Source: JAENVU01 sp046598395
GTDB taxonomy: Bacteria; Actinomycetota; Acidimicrobiia; IMCC26256; JAENVU01
Direction of reading: 5' to 3'
Assembly (NCBI GenBank): GCA_046598395.1
Contig: JBKJIQ010000050.1
Location: 46,296 to 110,295, forward strand
DNA length: 64,000 nucleotides
Shown: positions 52,730 to 61,096 of the stretch, piece after piece
How positions within the stretch are numbered: position 1 is the stretch's first letter
Layout of the letters: every line of letters begins with the position of its first letter
Position numbers and translations under genes: made by a program
Notes under the pieces: model-generated
Seen by the model: the letters and a program-made list of their open reading frames with translations, nothing else
Databases searched by the model: none
What the model was told of the DNA's origin: nothing

Positions 52730-53422
52730 ATGGCTGAAACCGTCGAGTTTGCGAGCAATGGTTCCACTGCATCGGGTTATTTGGCCCGCCCCGAGGGCGG
52801 AAGTGGCCCGGGAGTCTTGGTGATTCAGGAGTGGTGGGGACTGAATCCGGGCATCGAAGAAATGGCCGATCGGCTCAGCGTTGGCGGTTTCACCGCGCTG
52901 GTCCCGGACCTCTACCACGGCGACCTTGCAGGGCACGACGAGATGGACAAGGCGATGGGGTTGATGACGGCGCTCCCGCCGGACCGGGCGGCGCGTGACA
53001 TGAGTGGAGCGGTCGATTTCCTCCTCGCCGACGCAGGAACGACGGGTGACGGGATTGGCGTCGTCGGGTTCTGCATGGGCGGGATGCTCTCGTTCATGAT
53101 TGCGGCGAACCGGGGCGACGCGGTGAAGGCCACGGTGCCGTTCTACGGATTTCCCCAGGGCGATGCCGAGCCCGACTGGTCAGGTCTCACGGCAAGCGTT
53201 CAGGGTCACATGGCCGAGCACGACGATTTCTTCGGCCCCGATGCCGCGCATGCCCTCGAAGCCAAGCTGCGCGGTTTGGGCAAGGACGTCACGCTCACGG
53301 TGCACGCGGGCACCGGCCACGCGTTCATGGGTCCCCACGACGCGTTCGGCACCTTGGACGAGAAGCTTGCGGCGAAGATCTGGCCCGAGGTCCTCACGTT
53401 CCTGCACGCGAAGCTCGGCTGA
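52730..53422 (+). CDS. Dienelactone hydrolase family protein
   Basis: Protein of 230 aa. It contains VLVIQEWWGLNPGIEEMADRL (Glu contacting the nucleophile), the Cys nucleophile elbow GVVGFCMGGML (about 112), Asp in AEHDDFFGPDA and His in GTGHAFMG. It hydrolyses dienelactone or related small esters and lactones. The ATG at 52730 has a TAACCT -10 seven bases upstream, so it is leaderless. Confidence 0.92.
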   Translation: MAETVEFASNGSTASGYLARPEGGSGPGVLVIQEWWGLNPGIEEMADRLSVGGFTALVPDLYHGDLAGHDEMDKAMGLMTALPPDRAARDMSGAVDFLLADAGTTGDGIGVVGFCMGGMLSFMIAANRGDAVKATVPFYGFPQGDAEPDWSGLTASVQGHMAEHDDFFGPDAAHALEAKLRGLGKDVTLTVHAGTGHAFMGPHDAFGTLDEKLAAKIWPEVLTFLHAKLG

Positions 53423-53427
53423 ACGAG

Positions 53428-54204
53428 TTAGTGGTGGAGGACCTTGGCGAAGAACTGACGGGTCCGTTCTTCGCGGGGTGAATCGAAGATCTCCACCGGC
53501 GTTCCCTGCTCCACGATCCGGCCCTGGTCCATCACCACCAAGGTGTCGGCCGCCGCACGGGCGAAGCCCATCTCGTGGGTGACGACCACCATCGTCATGC
53601 CGTCCTTGGCGAGTTCGAGCATGACGTCGAGGACTTCGTTGATCATCTCGGGGTCGAGCGCGCTGGTGGGTTCGTCGAAGAGCATGAGCTTGGGGTTCAT
53701 CGCCAGTGAACGCGCGATCGCCACGCGTTGCTGTTGCCCACCGCTGAGCTCACGCGGATAGCTGTCGGCCTTCTCGGGAATCCCGACGCGTTCGAGTTGC
53801 TCGCGGGCGGTCTGCGCAGCCTTGGTTTTCGGCCACTTGCGCACGACACGTTGTGCCAGCGTGATGTTCTCGAGTGCAGTGAGATGTGGGAACAGGTTGA
53901 ACTGCTGAAAGACCATCCCAACCTCTTCACGGATCGTGTCGAGGTCGCTCGACTTTTCGGTGAGCAGTCGGCCGTCGACCCACACCGAACCGCTCGACGG
54001 GATTTCGAGTCCGTTGATGCAACGCAGGACGGTGCTCTTGCCCGAACCAGATGGGCCGACCAGGGCCACGACGTGCTGCATGGGCACCCGCAGATCGATC
54101 CCGTCGACCGCGGTCACCCTTCCATGGTCGAACGTTTTGACGAGGCCTTCGATGATGACTGCTTCGATTCCCGGTGCGGCTTTGATGCGGTAGTCGTCAG
54201 GCAT
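53428..54204 (-). CDS. Polar amino acid ABC transporter, ATP-binding subunit
   Basis: ATPase of 258 aa: Walker A GPSGSGKSTVLRCINGLE, Q-loop MVFQQFNLFPHLT, signature LSGGQQQRVAIARSLAM, Walker B LMLFDEPTSALDPE and H-loop VVVTHEMGFARAA. It overlaps the permease stop by eight bases. It closes a three-gene SBP-permease-ATPase set (GlnHPQ/HisJMP type). Confidence 0.94.
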   Translation of the reverse strand: MPDDYRIKAAPGIEAVIIEGLVKTFDHGRVTAVDGIDLRVPMQHVVALVGPSGSGKSTVLRCINGLEIPSSGSVWVDGRLLTEKSSDLDTIREEVGMVFQQFNLFPHLTALENITLAQRVVRKWPKTKAAQTAREQLERVGIPEKADSYPRELSGGQQQRVAIARSLAMNPKLMLFDEPTSALDPEMINEVLDVMLELAKDGMTMVVVTHEMGFARAAADTLVVMDQGRIVEQGTPVEIFDSPREERTRQFFAKVLHH

Positions 54205-55015
54205 CGTCGAGGCCCAATCGCGATCGGTACCAGCGCAGCAGCCCCGAGAGGATCAGGGTCATGCTGAGGTACAGGAAGGTGAGCACGAGATACGTAGGGC
54301 GGAACTGGAAGCTGGAGCTCGCATAGAGCCGGCCGTTCTGGGTGAGCTCGCGCACTCCGAGTACCGAGAGGAGCGACGAATCCTTCAGCATCGCGATCAG
54401 GTCATTACCGATCGCGGGTGTCATGTTCCGAACAGCTTGGGGGAGCACGATGAGCCGCATCGTTTGGCCGTTGCTCATCCCGAGCGAACGACCCGCTTCG
54501 AACTGGCCACGCGGTACCGATTCGATACCGGCGCGGAAGACCTCAGCGAGGTAGGCGCCGTAGATGATTGCCAGCGCGCTGGCTGCCCGCGTGAAGCCGC
54601 TCACCGATCCGTTGTCGAAGCCGAGGGCGCTGGAGAGCTGCGGCACGATCACATACGCGGTCGTGAAGATGAGGACCAGGATCGGGACGCCGCGGACGAA
54701 CTCGATATAGGTGATCGCAACGTTTCGGATCACCACGTTCTTCGAGATGCGGCCAAGCCCGGCGAGCAACCCGATGCCTAACGCGATTCCGAAGGCCACC
54801 AGCGTCGCGCTGATCGTGGTCCAGATACCCGGAACGATCCGGTCGTACGCGATGCGATACTTGTCGTCGGTGAGGATCAGCACCAGCATCCACCCGAGGA
54901 TGCCGAGAATCGCCACGAGCCAATACGGGAACTCGCGGGCGTTGAATCGAAAGCGCGCCGACATGGGTGGCTCGAGTGTCGTGAGCTCGGCTGTAGGCGC
55001 GCCTCCTAGCGGCAT
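54197..55015 (-). CDS. Polar amino acid ABC transporter, permease
   Basis: Permease of 272 aa with about five TM helices. It contains the HEQM family signature GIWTTISATLVAFGIALGIG, EFVRGVPILVLIF and the EAA loop GQFEAGRSLGMSNGQTMRLIVLPQA. Alternative starts exist (ATG 55015 or 54964); GAGGATGAG precedes the first. It lies downstream of the binding-protein gene, with a strong hairpin between them. Confidence 0.92.
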   Translation of the reverse strand: MPLGGAPTAELTTLEPPMSARFRFNAREFPYWLVAILGILGWMLVLILTDDKYRIAYDRIVPGIWTTISATLVAFGIALGIGLLAGLGRISKNVVIRNVAITYIEFVRGVPILVLIFTTAYVIVPQLSSALGFDNGSVSGFTRAASALAIIYGAYLAEVFRAGIESVPRGQFEAGRSLGMSNGQTMRLIVLPQAVRNMTPAIGNDLIAMLKDSSLLSVLGVRELTQNGRLYASSSFQFRPTYLVLTFLYLSMTLILSGLLRWYRSRLGLDDA

Positions 55016-55050
55016 CGATGCTCATCCTCCTCAATCATGGGTGGCGGACG

Positions 55051-55084
55051 CGAGATGCGCCAGACCGAAGTCTGGCGCATCTCG
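55051..55084 (-). terminator. Intra-operon hairpin (partial terminator/attenuator)
   Basis: Perfect 14-bp stem (55051-55064 with 55071-55084) and a six-base loop between the binding-protein gene and the permease. It would reduce read-through or protect the upstream mRNA, a common way to make more binding protein than permease. Confidence 0.7.
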
Positions 55085-55109
55085 ATGAATCTGACTCTCG
55101 GGCGTTGGC

Positions 55110-55925
55110 CTACGCGGCGACTGGGGCGACGAAGTCCTTGGCGAAGAACTTGTTGCTGATCGTCGCGAGGGTACCGTCCTTACGCATTGCACTGAGCGCC
55201 GCGTTCACCGGTTCCACGAGGTCGGAACCCTTGGGGTAGATGAATCCCAGCTCATCGGACGCGATGCCACCCTTGAGCAGTTCGAGCTTCTCACTGTCGG
55301 CGCCGACGTAACCCTGCCCGGCAGTGTCGTCGATGATGACCGCATCGACATCGCCGTTCAGCAATGCCTGCACGGCGAACGGGAACGTCTCGTACGCGGT
55401 GACGCGGCTGTCGCCGTATTCCTTGGACGCGGTCTCGAAGTTGGTAGTGCCCGTTTGGGTACCGACTTTGAAGGCGCCGTCCTTGAACTCCTTGAGCGTC
55501 GAGAAGCGATCCTCGCCAGTCTTGACCATCAGCCGCTGTTCCACGGTGATGTAGCCGTCCGAAAATGCGACGACCTTGGCGCGGTCGGGCGTGATCGTGA
55601 TGCCGTCGGCCGCTGCGTCGAACTGGCCGTCGGATACTGCCTGGATCATCCCTTCGAAACCGGTCTCCTTGAAGACGGGCTTGCAGTTCGCGATCTTGCA
55701 GATCGCTCGCCAGGTGGTGTAGTCCCAACCCTCGGCCTTGTTGGTGTCTTTGTTGATGTAGTTGAACGGCGGGTACTGATTCTCGACGGCGATGGTGACG
55801 GTCTTTCCGCCGAGGTCCGTCTTCGATGTGGTCTTGATGTCGGTCTTACCACTGCTGCTGCCGCACGCCGCGAGTGCGGCCACAAGGCCGAGCGCAACGA
55901 CGATGGTGATCTTGCGAAGTTTCAT
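55110..55925 (-). CDS. Polar amino acid ABC transporter, substrate-binding lipoprotein
   Basis: SBP family 3 protein of 271 aa. It contains a lipobox LAACGSS (Cys about 21), TVTIAVENQYPPFNYINKD, GFEGMIQAVSDGQFDAAADGITITPDRAK, VGTQTGTTNFE and DAVIIDDTAGQGYV. An extra Cys pair (ICKIANCKP) is in the first lobe. The ligand is likely a polar amino acid. The ATG at 55925 follows a GGGGGG tract with suitable spacing. Confidence 0.93.
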   Translation of the reverse strand: MKLRKITIVVALGLVAALAACGSSSGKTDIKTTSKTDLGGKTVTIAVENQYPPFNYINKDTNKAEGWDYTTWRAICKIANCKPVFKETGFEGMIQAVSDGQFDAAADGITITPDRAKVVAFSDGYITVEQRLMVKTGEDRFSTLKEFKDGAFKVGTQTGTTNFETASKEYGDSRVTAYETFPFAVQALLNGDVDAVIIDDTAGQGYVGADSEKLELLKGGIASDELGFIYPKGSDLVEPVNAALSAMRKDGTLATISNKFFAKDFVAPVAA

Positions 55926-56051
55926 CAAATCCCCCCGGATCGGAAAGCGCCGACCCTACCGCTGAGCCCGAGGAAAAGCAGGGGATGTTCGCGGTGGTTC
56001 GCACCGTTCGCCCGGCTCCGTCCCCGCGTCTGTGCTCCGTAAGGGCCCCAG

Positions 56052-57260
56052 TCAGGAGCCGGAAAGTGCGGCGATGTAGCTCAATACGTTGAAGCCGAAG
56101 CGGTGCGCGTCTTCGTCGTTCAAGACCCAACGCGCCTTGACGACGTCGAGGGAGGGCAACTCGTCTGCACGCCACGTGACCGTGCGGGTGGTGGCGGTGC
56201 CGGGCGGGTCGAGCACAACCGGGGTTGGGCTCGGTGACGGGTCGATGGCATTGATGTACGCAAGCACTCCGACGCCGGTCTTCAGCAGCGTCTCGGTGTT
56301 GGGGAAGCCATAGAACTCGAGCAGCTGGGTGAGCCGCGTCTGTTCCGCCGCTGACAGGTGGACGGTGACTCGGCGTGGCCCGACGTCGAGAACGAAAATC
56401 GCATGATTCATTGGGTCGGTAGCGGCCCGGGTGTCGAGCCCGTCCGAGACGAAGACCTGCTCGCCGATGACTTCCACCGCGCGGCTGTCCAAGATGCCGA
56501 ACCCTTTGAGGTCGAGCTTCCATCCGGGAAGGATCATTCGGGTAGTCATCGACGCGCGGACAAGCTCTTCCGACGCGTTGACCGCGACCAGATCGCCGGT
56601 CCCGTCGTCGAAGTCGAGGCCCCGAATCTTCGAAAGACCCGAGATCGAGAAACCAACCCCGACGGTGTTCGCCGCGTAGTTGAGCGTGCGGATCGTCGAA
56701 TCGTTCGCGATGTAGAGGCGACCGTCGGCGAGCCGCCAACCGGCGGCGGTGTACTCAGAGGCGAGTGGTTGCCATGACTCGACTTGGAACCGGTGTGACC
56801 CGTCACGCGTCAGGCGGAAGACCGTCGGAGTTGCGCTGGTGCTTCCGGAAAACGCGTAGAGCACGTCTGCGTTCGCATCGTAGGCCGCCGCTTCGAGATC
56901 TTTGGTACGTGACATTCCTGCCGGATCGCCGACATCGAGGCGACGCGCGTTCGCGAACGCGGTGGCGTCGATCGTTCGCCGGAGCGTTCCGGTCGTGCGG
57001 TCGATTTCATAGGCGGCGCTGCCGTTGTCTTCGACCATCCACAAGGCGTTGTCACGCGCCACGTATGCCGAACCCTCGTTGTCGCGGACGCTGGTGCTCG
57101 AACCGACGAACGGCGAAGTGCGGATGAGCCGGTTCAGCGCAAGCTGCGGCACGGAGGCGTCCGGGAGCGCCTGAGCGTTTCCGGGAAAAAAACCGATCGC
57201 GCCGAGCACGAGCGTGGCGCTGATCGCCATCGCGCTCACGCGTTGCACCCCACGAGCCAT
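56052..57260 (-). CDS. Secreted beta-propeller-like protein
   Basis: Protein of 402 aa with a signal peptide (VSAMAISATLVLGAIGFF...AQA). A propeller-like repeat domain follows (DNALWMVEDNGSAAYEIDRTTG, DLEAAAYDANADVLYAFSGS, IRGLDFDDGTGDLVAVN). A C-terminal region of about 90 residues begins TVHLSAAEQTRLTQLLEFYG and resembles short helical modules of DUF4214-like type. The function is unknown; cell-surface or secreted esterase/phytase-like folds are possible. Confidence 0.65.
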   Translation of the reverse strand: MARGVQRVSAMAISATLVLGAIGFFPGNAQALPDASVPQLALNRLIRTSPFVGSSTSVRDNEGSAYVARDNALWMVEDNGSAAYEIDRTTGTLRRTIDATAFANARRLDVGDPAGMSRTKDLEAAAYDANADVLYAFSGSTSATPTVFRLTRDGSHRFQVESWQPLASEYTAAGWRLADGRLYIANDSTIRTLNYAANTVGVGFSISGLSKIRGLDFDDGTGDLVAVNASEELVRASMTTRMILPGWKLDLKGFGILDSRAVEVIGEQVFVSDGLDTRAATDPMNHAIFVLDVGPRRVTVHLSAAEQTRLTQLLEFYGFPNTETLLKTGVGVLAYINAIDPSPSPTPVVLDPPGTATTRTVTWRADELPSLDVVKARWVLNDEDAHRFGFNVLSYIAALSGS

Positions 57261-57384
57261 GGGTCCCCCTCCGCTGGAGTCGACAGCCCTACGTGCCTCG
57301 GCACGCTAAGACGGCCCCGCGGTGGTTTGGTGGACCACCTCGGACCGCGTCGGTCGGCTCGCCGATCTGTGCGGTGACGCGAAA

Positions 57385-57422
57385 GGGCCCGCCCGAAAGG
57401 GCCCGCCCTTTCGGGCGGGCCC
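57385..57422 (-). terminator. Strong hairpin terminator
   Basis: Perfect 15-bp inverted repeat (57385-57399 with 57408-57422, arms GGGCCCGCCCGAAAG) and an eight-base loop. It is 35 bases past the stop of the 57457-58272 gene. Confidence 0.85.
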
Positions 57423-57456
57423 ATCAGATCGCGCTCGTGCGGTCGTGCTTGGAGTC

Positions 57457-58272
57457 CTAGACCCCGAGGTAGCTGAACGAGAGACCCGTCACGCCTGCGC
57501 TGCCGATCAGCGACGTACCGTCGCCGAACTGGAGCTGGGTCATTGCTACGTTGCCGGCAATCCCGTCGGTGCAACCGATGGGGTTACCCGCGACGATGTC
57601 GAGTCCGTAACCGGTGTAACCCGCCGGGTGCGGCAGCGCCGGAACCGGACCAGCACCGGACGTAGGGCTGAACTTGCTGATCGGGTCCTGATAAAGCTGG
57701 CCGCCGACGGTGGCCCCCACGCTCGGTCCCTTGGCCACCAAACCCGTGATGACCGAAACGTCGGAGATTGCGTCACCGGGCCGGAAGCCCTTGACGGTGA
57801 GGTAGGCCTGGATCTGGAACGCCTTGCCCAGACCGTCGAGCTGGCTCATGGTGGTGGTCTGCTTGCCGGTGAGTGCAAACTGGTTGGCCGACGTCGCATC
57901 AACCGCGGCCGGTCCCGGGTCAACCGCACACGAACCGATGCCAGCGAGCTTCATGGCAATCGCCTTCGGAGTCACCGTGCCGGGAATCGCTCCCCCGGGG
58001 TTGTTGAACGGAACCAACAGGCCCGTGCAGGAGCCACCGATCTTGGTACCGGCAGGAACGCCAGTACCGAGGTCGCTCATCAGCGCCGCGGTCATCACGA
58101 ACGGTGCGGTTTGGTCGCCGAGAGCCGGTGTGATCTTGACGAGCGACTTCGAACCCGTGCAGCTCCCGGCCGGCGTGTCGACGGCGTTGGCGGCGGGGGC
58201 CGCAAATGCGACGAAAACCCCCGCAACCGCCAGCGCACTCAATGCGCCAATGGCTCGTGTCTTGAAGTTCAC
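57457..58272 (-). CDS. Secreted hypothetical protein
   Basis: Protein of 271 aa with a clear signal peptide (AIGALSALAVAGVFVAFAAP...ANA). The mature protein is beta-rich and low in charge, with four Cys that could form two disulfides (GSCTGS, GSCTGL, GSCAVD, GCTDG). Its pattern recalls actinobacterial secreted proteins of unknown function with Gly/Thr/Ala-rich strands. It is closed by a strong terminator and seems monocistronic. Confidence 0.7.
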   Translation of the reverse strand: MNFKTRAIGALSALAVAGVFVAFAAPAANAVDTPAGSCTGSKSLVKITPALGDQTAPFVMTAALMSDLGTGVPAGTKIGGSCTGLLVPFNNPGGAIPGTVTPKAIAMKLAGIGSCAVDPGPAAVDATSANQFALTGKQTTTMSQLDGLGKAFQIQAYLTVKGFRPGDAISDVSVITGLVAKGPSVGATVGGQLYQDPISKFSPTSGAGPVPALPHPAGYTGYGLDIVAGNPIGCTDGIAGNVAMTQLQFGDGTSLIGSAGVTGLSFSYLGV

Positions 58273-58387
58273 GTCATGTCCCCCAGTGTGAAGCGTCGGC
58301 CAGATGAACAGTGTTTACCAGACCGCGGACTCTGCATCAAGGCCCTCGCGAATGGTCGTTTTGGCAGGGGTCGTCGAAGGTGTTGGT

Positions 58388-58560
58388 TCAGTCCTCTATC
58401 GGATGGGGAGAGAGCACGTTGATGTTGACGAGACCGGCGGACCCCTCCGATGCTTCCCAGAGGTGAAGCTGGAAGTCGTATGCGGGTTCCCATCTGAGTT
58501 GCACCCGGACACCACGAGCAAACGCACTCCGGGCCGCGGCGAGGACCTTGGCTGTTCGAG
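58388..58560 (-). pseudogene. C-terminal remnant of an unidentified gene
   Basis: The minus-strand frame ending at the TGA at 58388 reads RGVRVQLRWEPAYDFQLHLW and SAGLVNINVLSPHP. This has the composition and periodicity of a genuine protein C-terminus, and upstream of about 58560 it runs into antisense of the cyclase. Head-to-head truncation with the cyclase suggests one deletion removed both 5' ends. Otherwise, 58273-58575 has no gene. Confidence 0.4.
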
Positions 58561-58575
58561 GTCGACGTCCGCTCG

Positions 58576-59271
58576 GTGCTCGGATCGATCCACGCCGCGG
58601 TGCTCGTCCTGGCCCGGCGCAACGCCTGGGTCGGCCTCGCTCACGCGTACTACCTCGCCGAGCGGCTTCCTCACGCGCGGTGCGTCGAACTGGAAGGTGC
58701 CGCCGATCTTCTGTTCGCCGGGGATACCGATGCACTCCTGGACGGGATCGAGGAGTTCGTCACCGGGACGAGGCCGCAGCCGCGAATCGACCGTGTGCTC
58801 GCAACCGTCATGTTCACGGACCTCGTTGACTCGACCCATCACGCGGTCGAAATGGGCGCCCGCCGGTGGCACGACCAACTCGACGCGCACGATCGCAACG
58901 TTCGGATCGCGCTGCGCCGCGCCGGCGGGAAGGAGATCAAAACGACCGGGGATGGGGTCGTTGCGACATTCGATGGTCCCGCCCGGGCGATCCGGTGCGC
59001 GGGTGAGATTCGCGAACGGATTCGCTCGATTGGACTGGAGGTCCGCATTGGTCTGCATACCGGTGAGATCGAGATCCGCGGTGATGACATCGCCGGCATC
59101 GCTGCCCATATCGCATCTCGAATCGAGAGTGAGGCACGGGCGGGCGAGATCCTGGTGTCGCGCACGGTTCGTGATCTGGTTGCCGGGTCCGGAATCAACT
59201 TCGAGGATCGCGGCATGTTCGTACTGAAGGGCGTCCCCGACGAGTGGAGTCTGTACGCCGTGCTCGGCTGA
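58576..59271 (+). CDS. Class III adenylate/guanylate cyclase, N-terminally truncated
   Basis: Fragment of 231 aa. The first 75 residues (YLAERLPHARCVELEG, DALLDGIEEFVTG) are the tail of the alpha/beta-hydrolase domain that normally precedes this type of cyclase. The cyclase domain itself is complete: ATVMFTDLVDST (metal Asp), KEIKTTGDGVVATF (second metal Asp) and GLHTGEIEIRGDDIAGIAAHIASRI. The GTG at 58576 is only the first available start; the frame is open to about 58498, where the family resemblance has already ended. Expression is uncertain. The 3' end runs into a repeat. Confidence 0.75.
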   Translation: MLGSIHAAVLVLARRNAWVGLAHAYYLAERLPHARCVELEGAADLLFAGDTDALLDGIEEFVTGTRPQPRIDRVLATVMFTDLVDSTHHAVEMGARRWHDQLDAHDRNVRIALRRAGGKEIKTTGDGVVATFDGPARAIRCAGEIRERIRSIGLEVRIGLHTGEIEIRGDDIAGIAAHIASRIESEARAGEILVSRTVRDLVAGSGINFEDRGMFVLKGVPDEWSLYAVLG

Positions 59272-59395
59272 ACAGCCCAAACGGTGGTCGGGATGCCGGG
59301 ATTTGAACCCGGCGCCTCAGCGTCGGCGAATGCTGGCCCGGTGGCCCTTGGCGAACGTCGACGACGCATAGCGGCAGGTCAGAGCAGGTGCGTAC
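59267..59395. repeat. Repeat copy 1 carrying a tRNA-Pro 3' fragment
   Basis: It starts with a 24-base block (ending AAACGGTGGTCG) and includes at 59289-59324 the minus-strand 3' part of tRNA-Pro (acceptor 3' strand, T-arm, part of the variable loop). It continues with about 70 bases homologous to copy 2 at 60503-60635. The remainder of 59396-59646 holds only a terminator hairpin. Confidence 0.8.
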
Positions 59396-59563
59396 ACGAA
59401 CCCGAAGGGTGGTGAACGTCCACCCGCGCGCCACGAACGCGCTATGCCCTCCTTCTGCTCCGCTGGCACTGACCAGTCTGATCCCGCCGCAACATCGAGA
59501 AAGTATGCGCCCGAAACTCGTGTGCGGCAAGGGGAATTCCGTTCCCGAATCCTGCGCGTTGAC

Positions 59564-59605
59564 GCACGAGGCCCGGTATCCCATTCGGGATACCGGGCCT
59601 CGTGC
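59564..59605 (-). terminator. Strong hairpin terminator
   Basis: Perfect 19-bp inverted repeat (59564-59582 with 59587-59605; inner arm GGTATCCC) and a four-base loop. It is 42 bases beyond the stop of the secreted-protein gene at 59647. Confidence 0.85.
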
Positions 59606-59646
59606 AGCCGCTCGCACGTATCAACGGCGGCCCGCTTGAGGGACCC

Positions 59647-60135
59647 TCACGAGTAGCACGCTGGTGTGAGCGTGGCGCTCCCGGACGTTGATCCGGTCAG
59701 GTGAAACGAGTTCGTACCGTCGTAGAGGATGATGTCCGAGTGGTAACCGTGCGCACCGGGGCAGTGGCTGAGGTTGTTGTACATGTTGTAATAGCGAGTC
59801 CCTGCGGGCTCGGTGATCGGGCAGGTCCCGTTCGCAGCGCATCCACCGCTTCCGACGGTCACATCACTTGCGAGGGTGCGGTTCGAGCGGATGCGGCCAC
59901 GCACGGTTACCCATCTGTCGGCCGGGCACCACACTGCGACTGATGCCTTCACCCACCCGTTACTCACGTAAGGAACCTGGGCGGCCGTCTGGCAGCCCGT
60001 CGCCGTGTTGGTCGTCCAACCGGTCCAGGTCCCAGCCGTCGCAGCACTCGCAGGGGCTGCGGCGACGATGCCGACGCTAGAGACTGCCATCGCGGCGATT
60101 GCTGAACTAGCGAGGAGCTTGCGGATTGCCTTCAT
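59647..60135 (-). CDS. Small secreted hypothetical protein
   Basis: Protein of 162 aa with a signal peptide (LLASSAIAAMAVSSVGIVAAAPASA). The mature domain of about 128 residues is rich in Trp, Tyr and Thr with six Cys (TGCQTAA, VWCPAD, GGCAANGTC, HCPGAHG, PACYS), implying disulfides. No family is recognised. The ATG at 60135 follows GGGAGG. A palindrome with GCCCTGCAC / GTGCAGGGC arms at about 60154-60172 lies in the leader or promoter. Confidence 0.65.
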   Translation of the reverse strand: MKAIRKLLASSAIAAMAVSSVGIVAAAPASAATAGTWTGWTTNTATGCQTAAQVPYVSNGWVKASVAVWCPADRWVTVRGRIRSNRTLASDVTVGSGGCAANGTCPITEPAGTRYYNMYNNLSHCPGAHGYHSDIILYDGTNSFHLTGSTSGSATLTPACYS

Positions 60136-60172
60136 AGTGAGCCTCCCTTGGCCTGCCCTGCACGGTGCAGGG

Positions 60173-60502
60173 CTTCTACAACCATCATCTTCAAAATTCA
60201 GAGACTGCACCGTGCCCGCCGTAACACTGGGGGTGTTAGCCGGCGAACAATGGAACAGGAAAAGCACGAGGCTCTGTTCGGGGCAGACGCATCGATTCAG
60301 GCCCCGTTCTTGCGGTTTCGCAGCGCAGGCGTTTCACCGGCGGGGAGGTGCTCTCCATGAGGGCACCCTGGCGAGGCTCTCCATCTTCTGACTCACGGTC
60401 ACGTTGTTCTGCGGGTCACCACACCGATGGGTGACACGGCAGCGGTTTGTGTGCTGGGCGCTGGGATGTCTTCGGCGAACAAGCCCTTCTTCCACCATGG
60501 GT
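60173..60502. other. Gene-poor stretch
   Basis: I find no supportable gene between the secreted protein promoter and repeat copy 2. Short open frames here lack codon-bias or domain support. Confidence 0.5.
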
Positions 60503-60635
60503 GCTGACCAGCCGAAACGGTGGTCGGGATGCCGGAATTTGAACCCGGGGCCTCAGCGTCGGCGAAAACGGCCGGGACGGTTTCGGGCGAACACCGATGG
60601 ACTAGAACGGCAGGTCAACCCGGGTGCGCGTACCA
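60503..60635. repeat. Repeat copy 2 carrying a tRNA-Pro 3' fragment
   Basis: It starts GCTGACCAGCCG and AAACGGTGGTCG, then has the tRNA-Pro 3' fragment at 60525-60560 (one mismatch to the tRNA at the window end). It shares the following GGCGAA and CGGCAGGTCA blocks with copy 1. It ends about 100 bases before the HigB-like gene. Confidence 0.8.
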
Positions 60636-60726
60636 AAGCGGACAGGGGCGAATGACGACGTCCGCGCGATGGACGTGCGATGACACGCGTGTCAGGTTCG
60701 CGTTCAGCGCGGTCCGCGGGCCGAGT

Positions 60727-60742
60727 GATATAGCATGAGCGC
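60727..60742. promoter_or_regulatory. Possible autoregulatory operator of the HigBA-like pair
   Basis: Dyad ATAGC-6-GCTAT overlapping the start codon region, the kind of site bound by XRE antitoxins. A TATAGC-like -10 overlaps it. Confidence 0.4.
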
Positions 60743-61091
60743 TATGCCGTGGGGCGAGGTCGAGCTCGAGCCAGAAGTCCGAGATTGGTTCCTCGGACTG
60801 GACGACGGTTCCCAGGCGCGGGCGACGTTCCATATTGACCGGCTCGCCGACGCCGGCCCGCTCCTTGACGAACCACACACCCGACAACTGGACGGCAAGC
60901 TCCGAGAGTTGCGCGTCTATCTGGACGGCCGCCCGGTGCGGGTGACGTATTGGATCGCGCCGGGTCGTCGGATCATCTTGCTGACCGTATTCGCCAAGAC
61001 GCAACGCCGTGAACGCGCCGAGGTTGAGCGAGCCAAGCGGTCGATGGAGCGCTGCATCCGAGAACAACACACTGTGAGCAACGAGGAGTGA
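60735..61091 (+). CDS. HigB/RelE-like (Gp49) toxin
   Basis: Protein of 118 aa of the phage-derived Gp49-like/HigB family. It contains FLGLDDGSQARATFHIDRLA, LDEPHTRQLDGKLRELRVYLDGRPVRVTYWI and IILLTVFAKTQRRERAEVERA. Basic residues in the last segment fit the mRNA-cleaving RelE fold. The toxin-first order and the overlap with the downstream XRE gene are typical of HigBA. Confidence 0.85.
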   Translation: MSAMPWGEVELEPEVRDWFLGLDDGSQARATFHIDRLADAGPLLDEPHTRQLDGKLRELRVYLDGRPVRVTYWIAPGRRIILLTVFAKTQRRERAEVERAKRSMERCIREQHTVSNEE

Positions 61092-61096
61092 GCACG

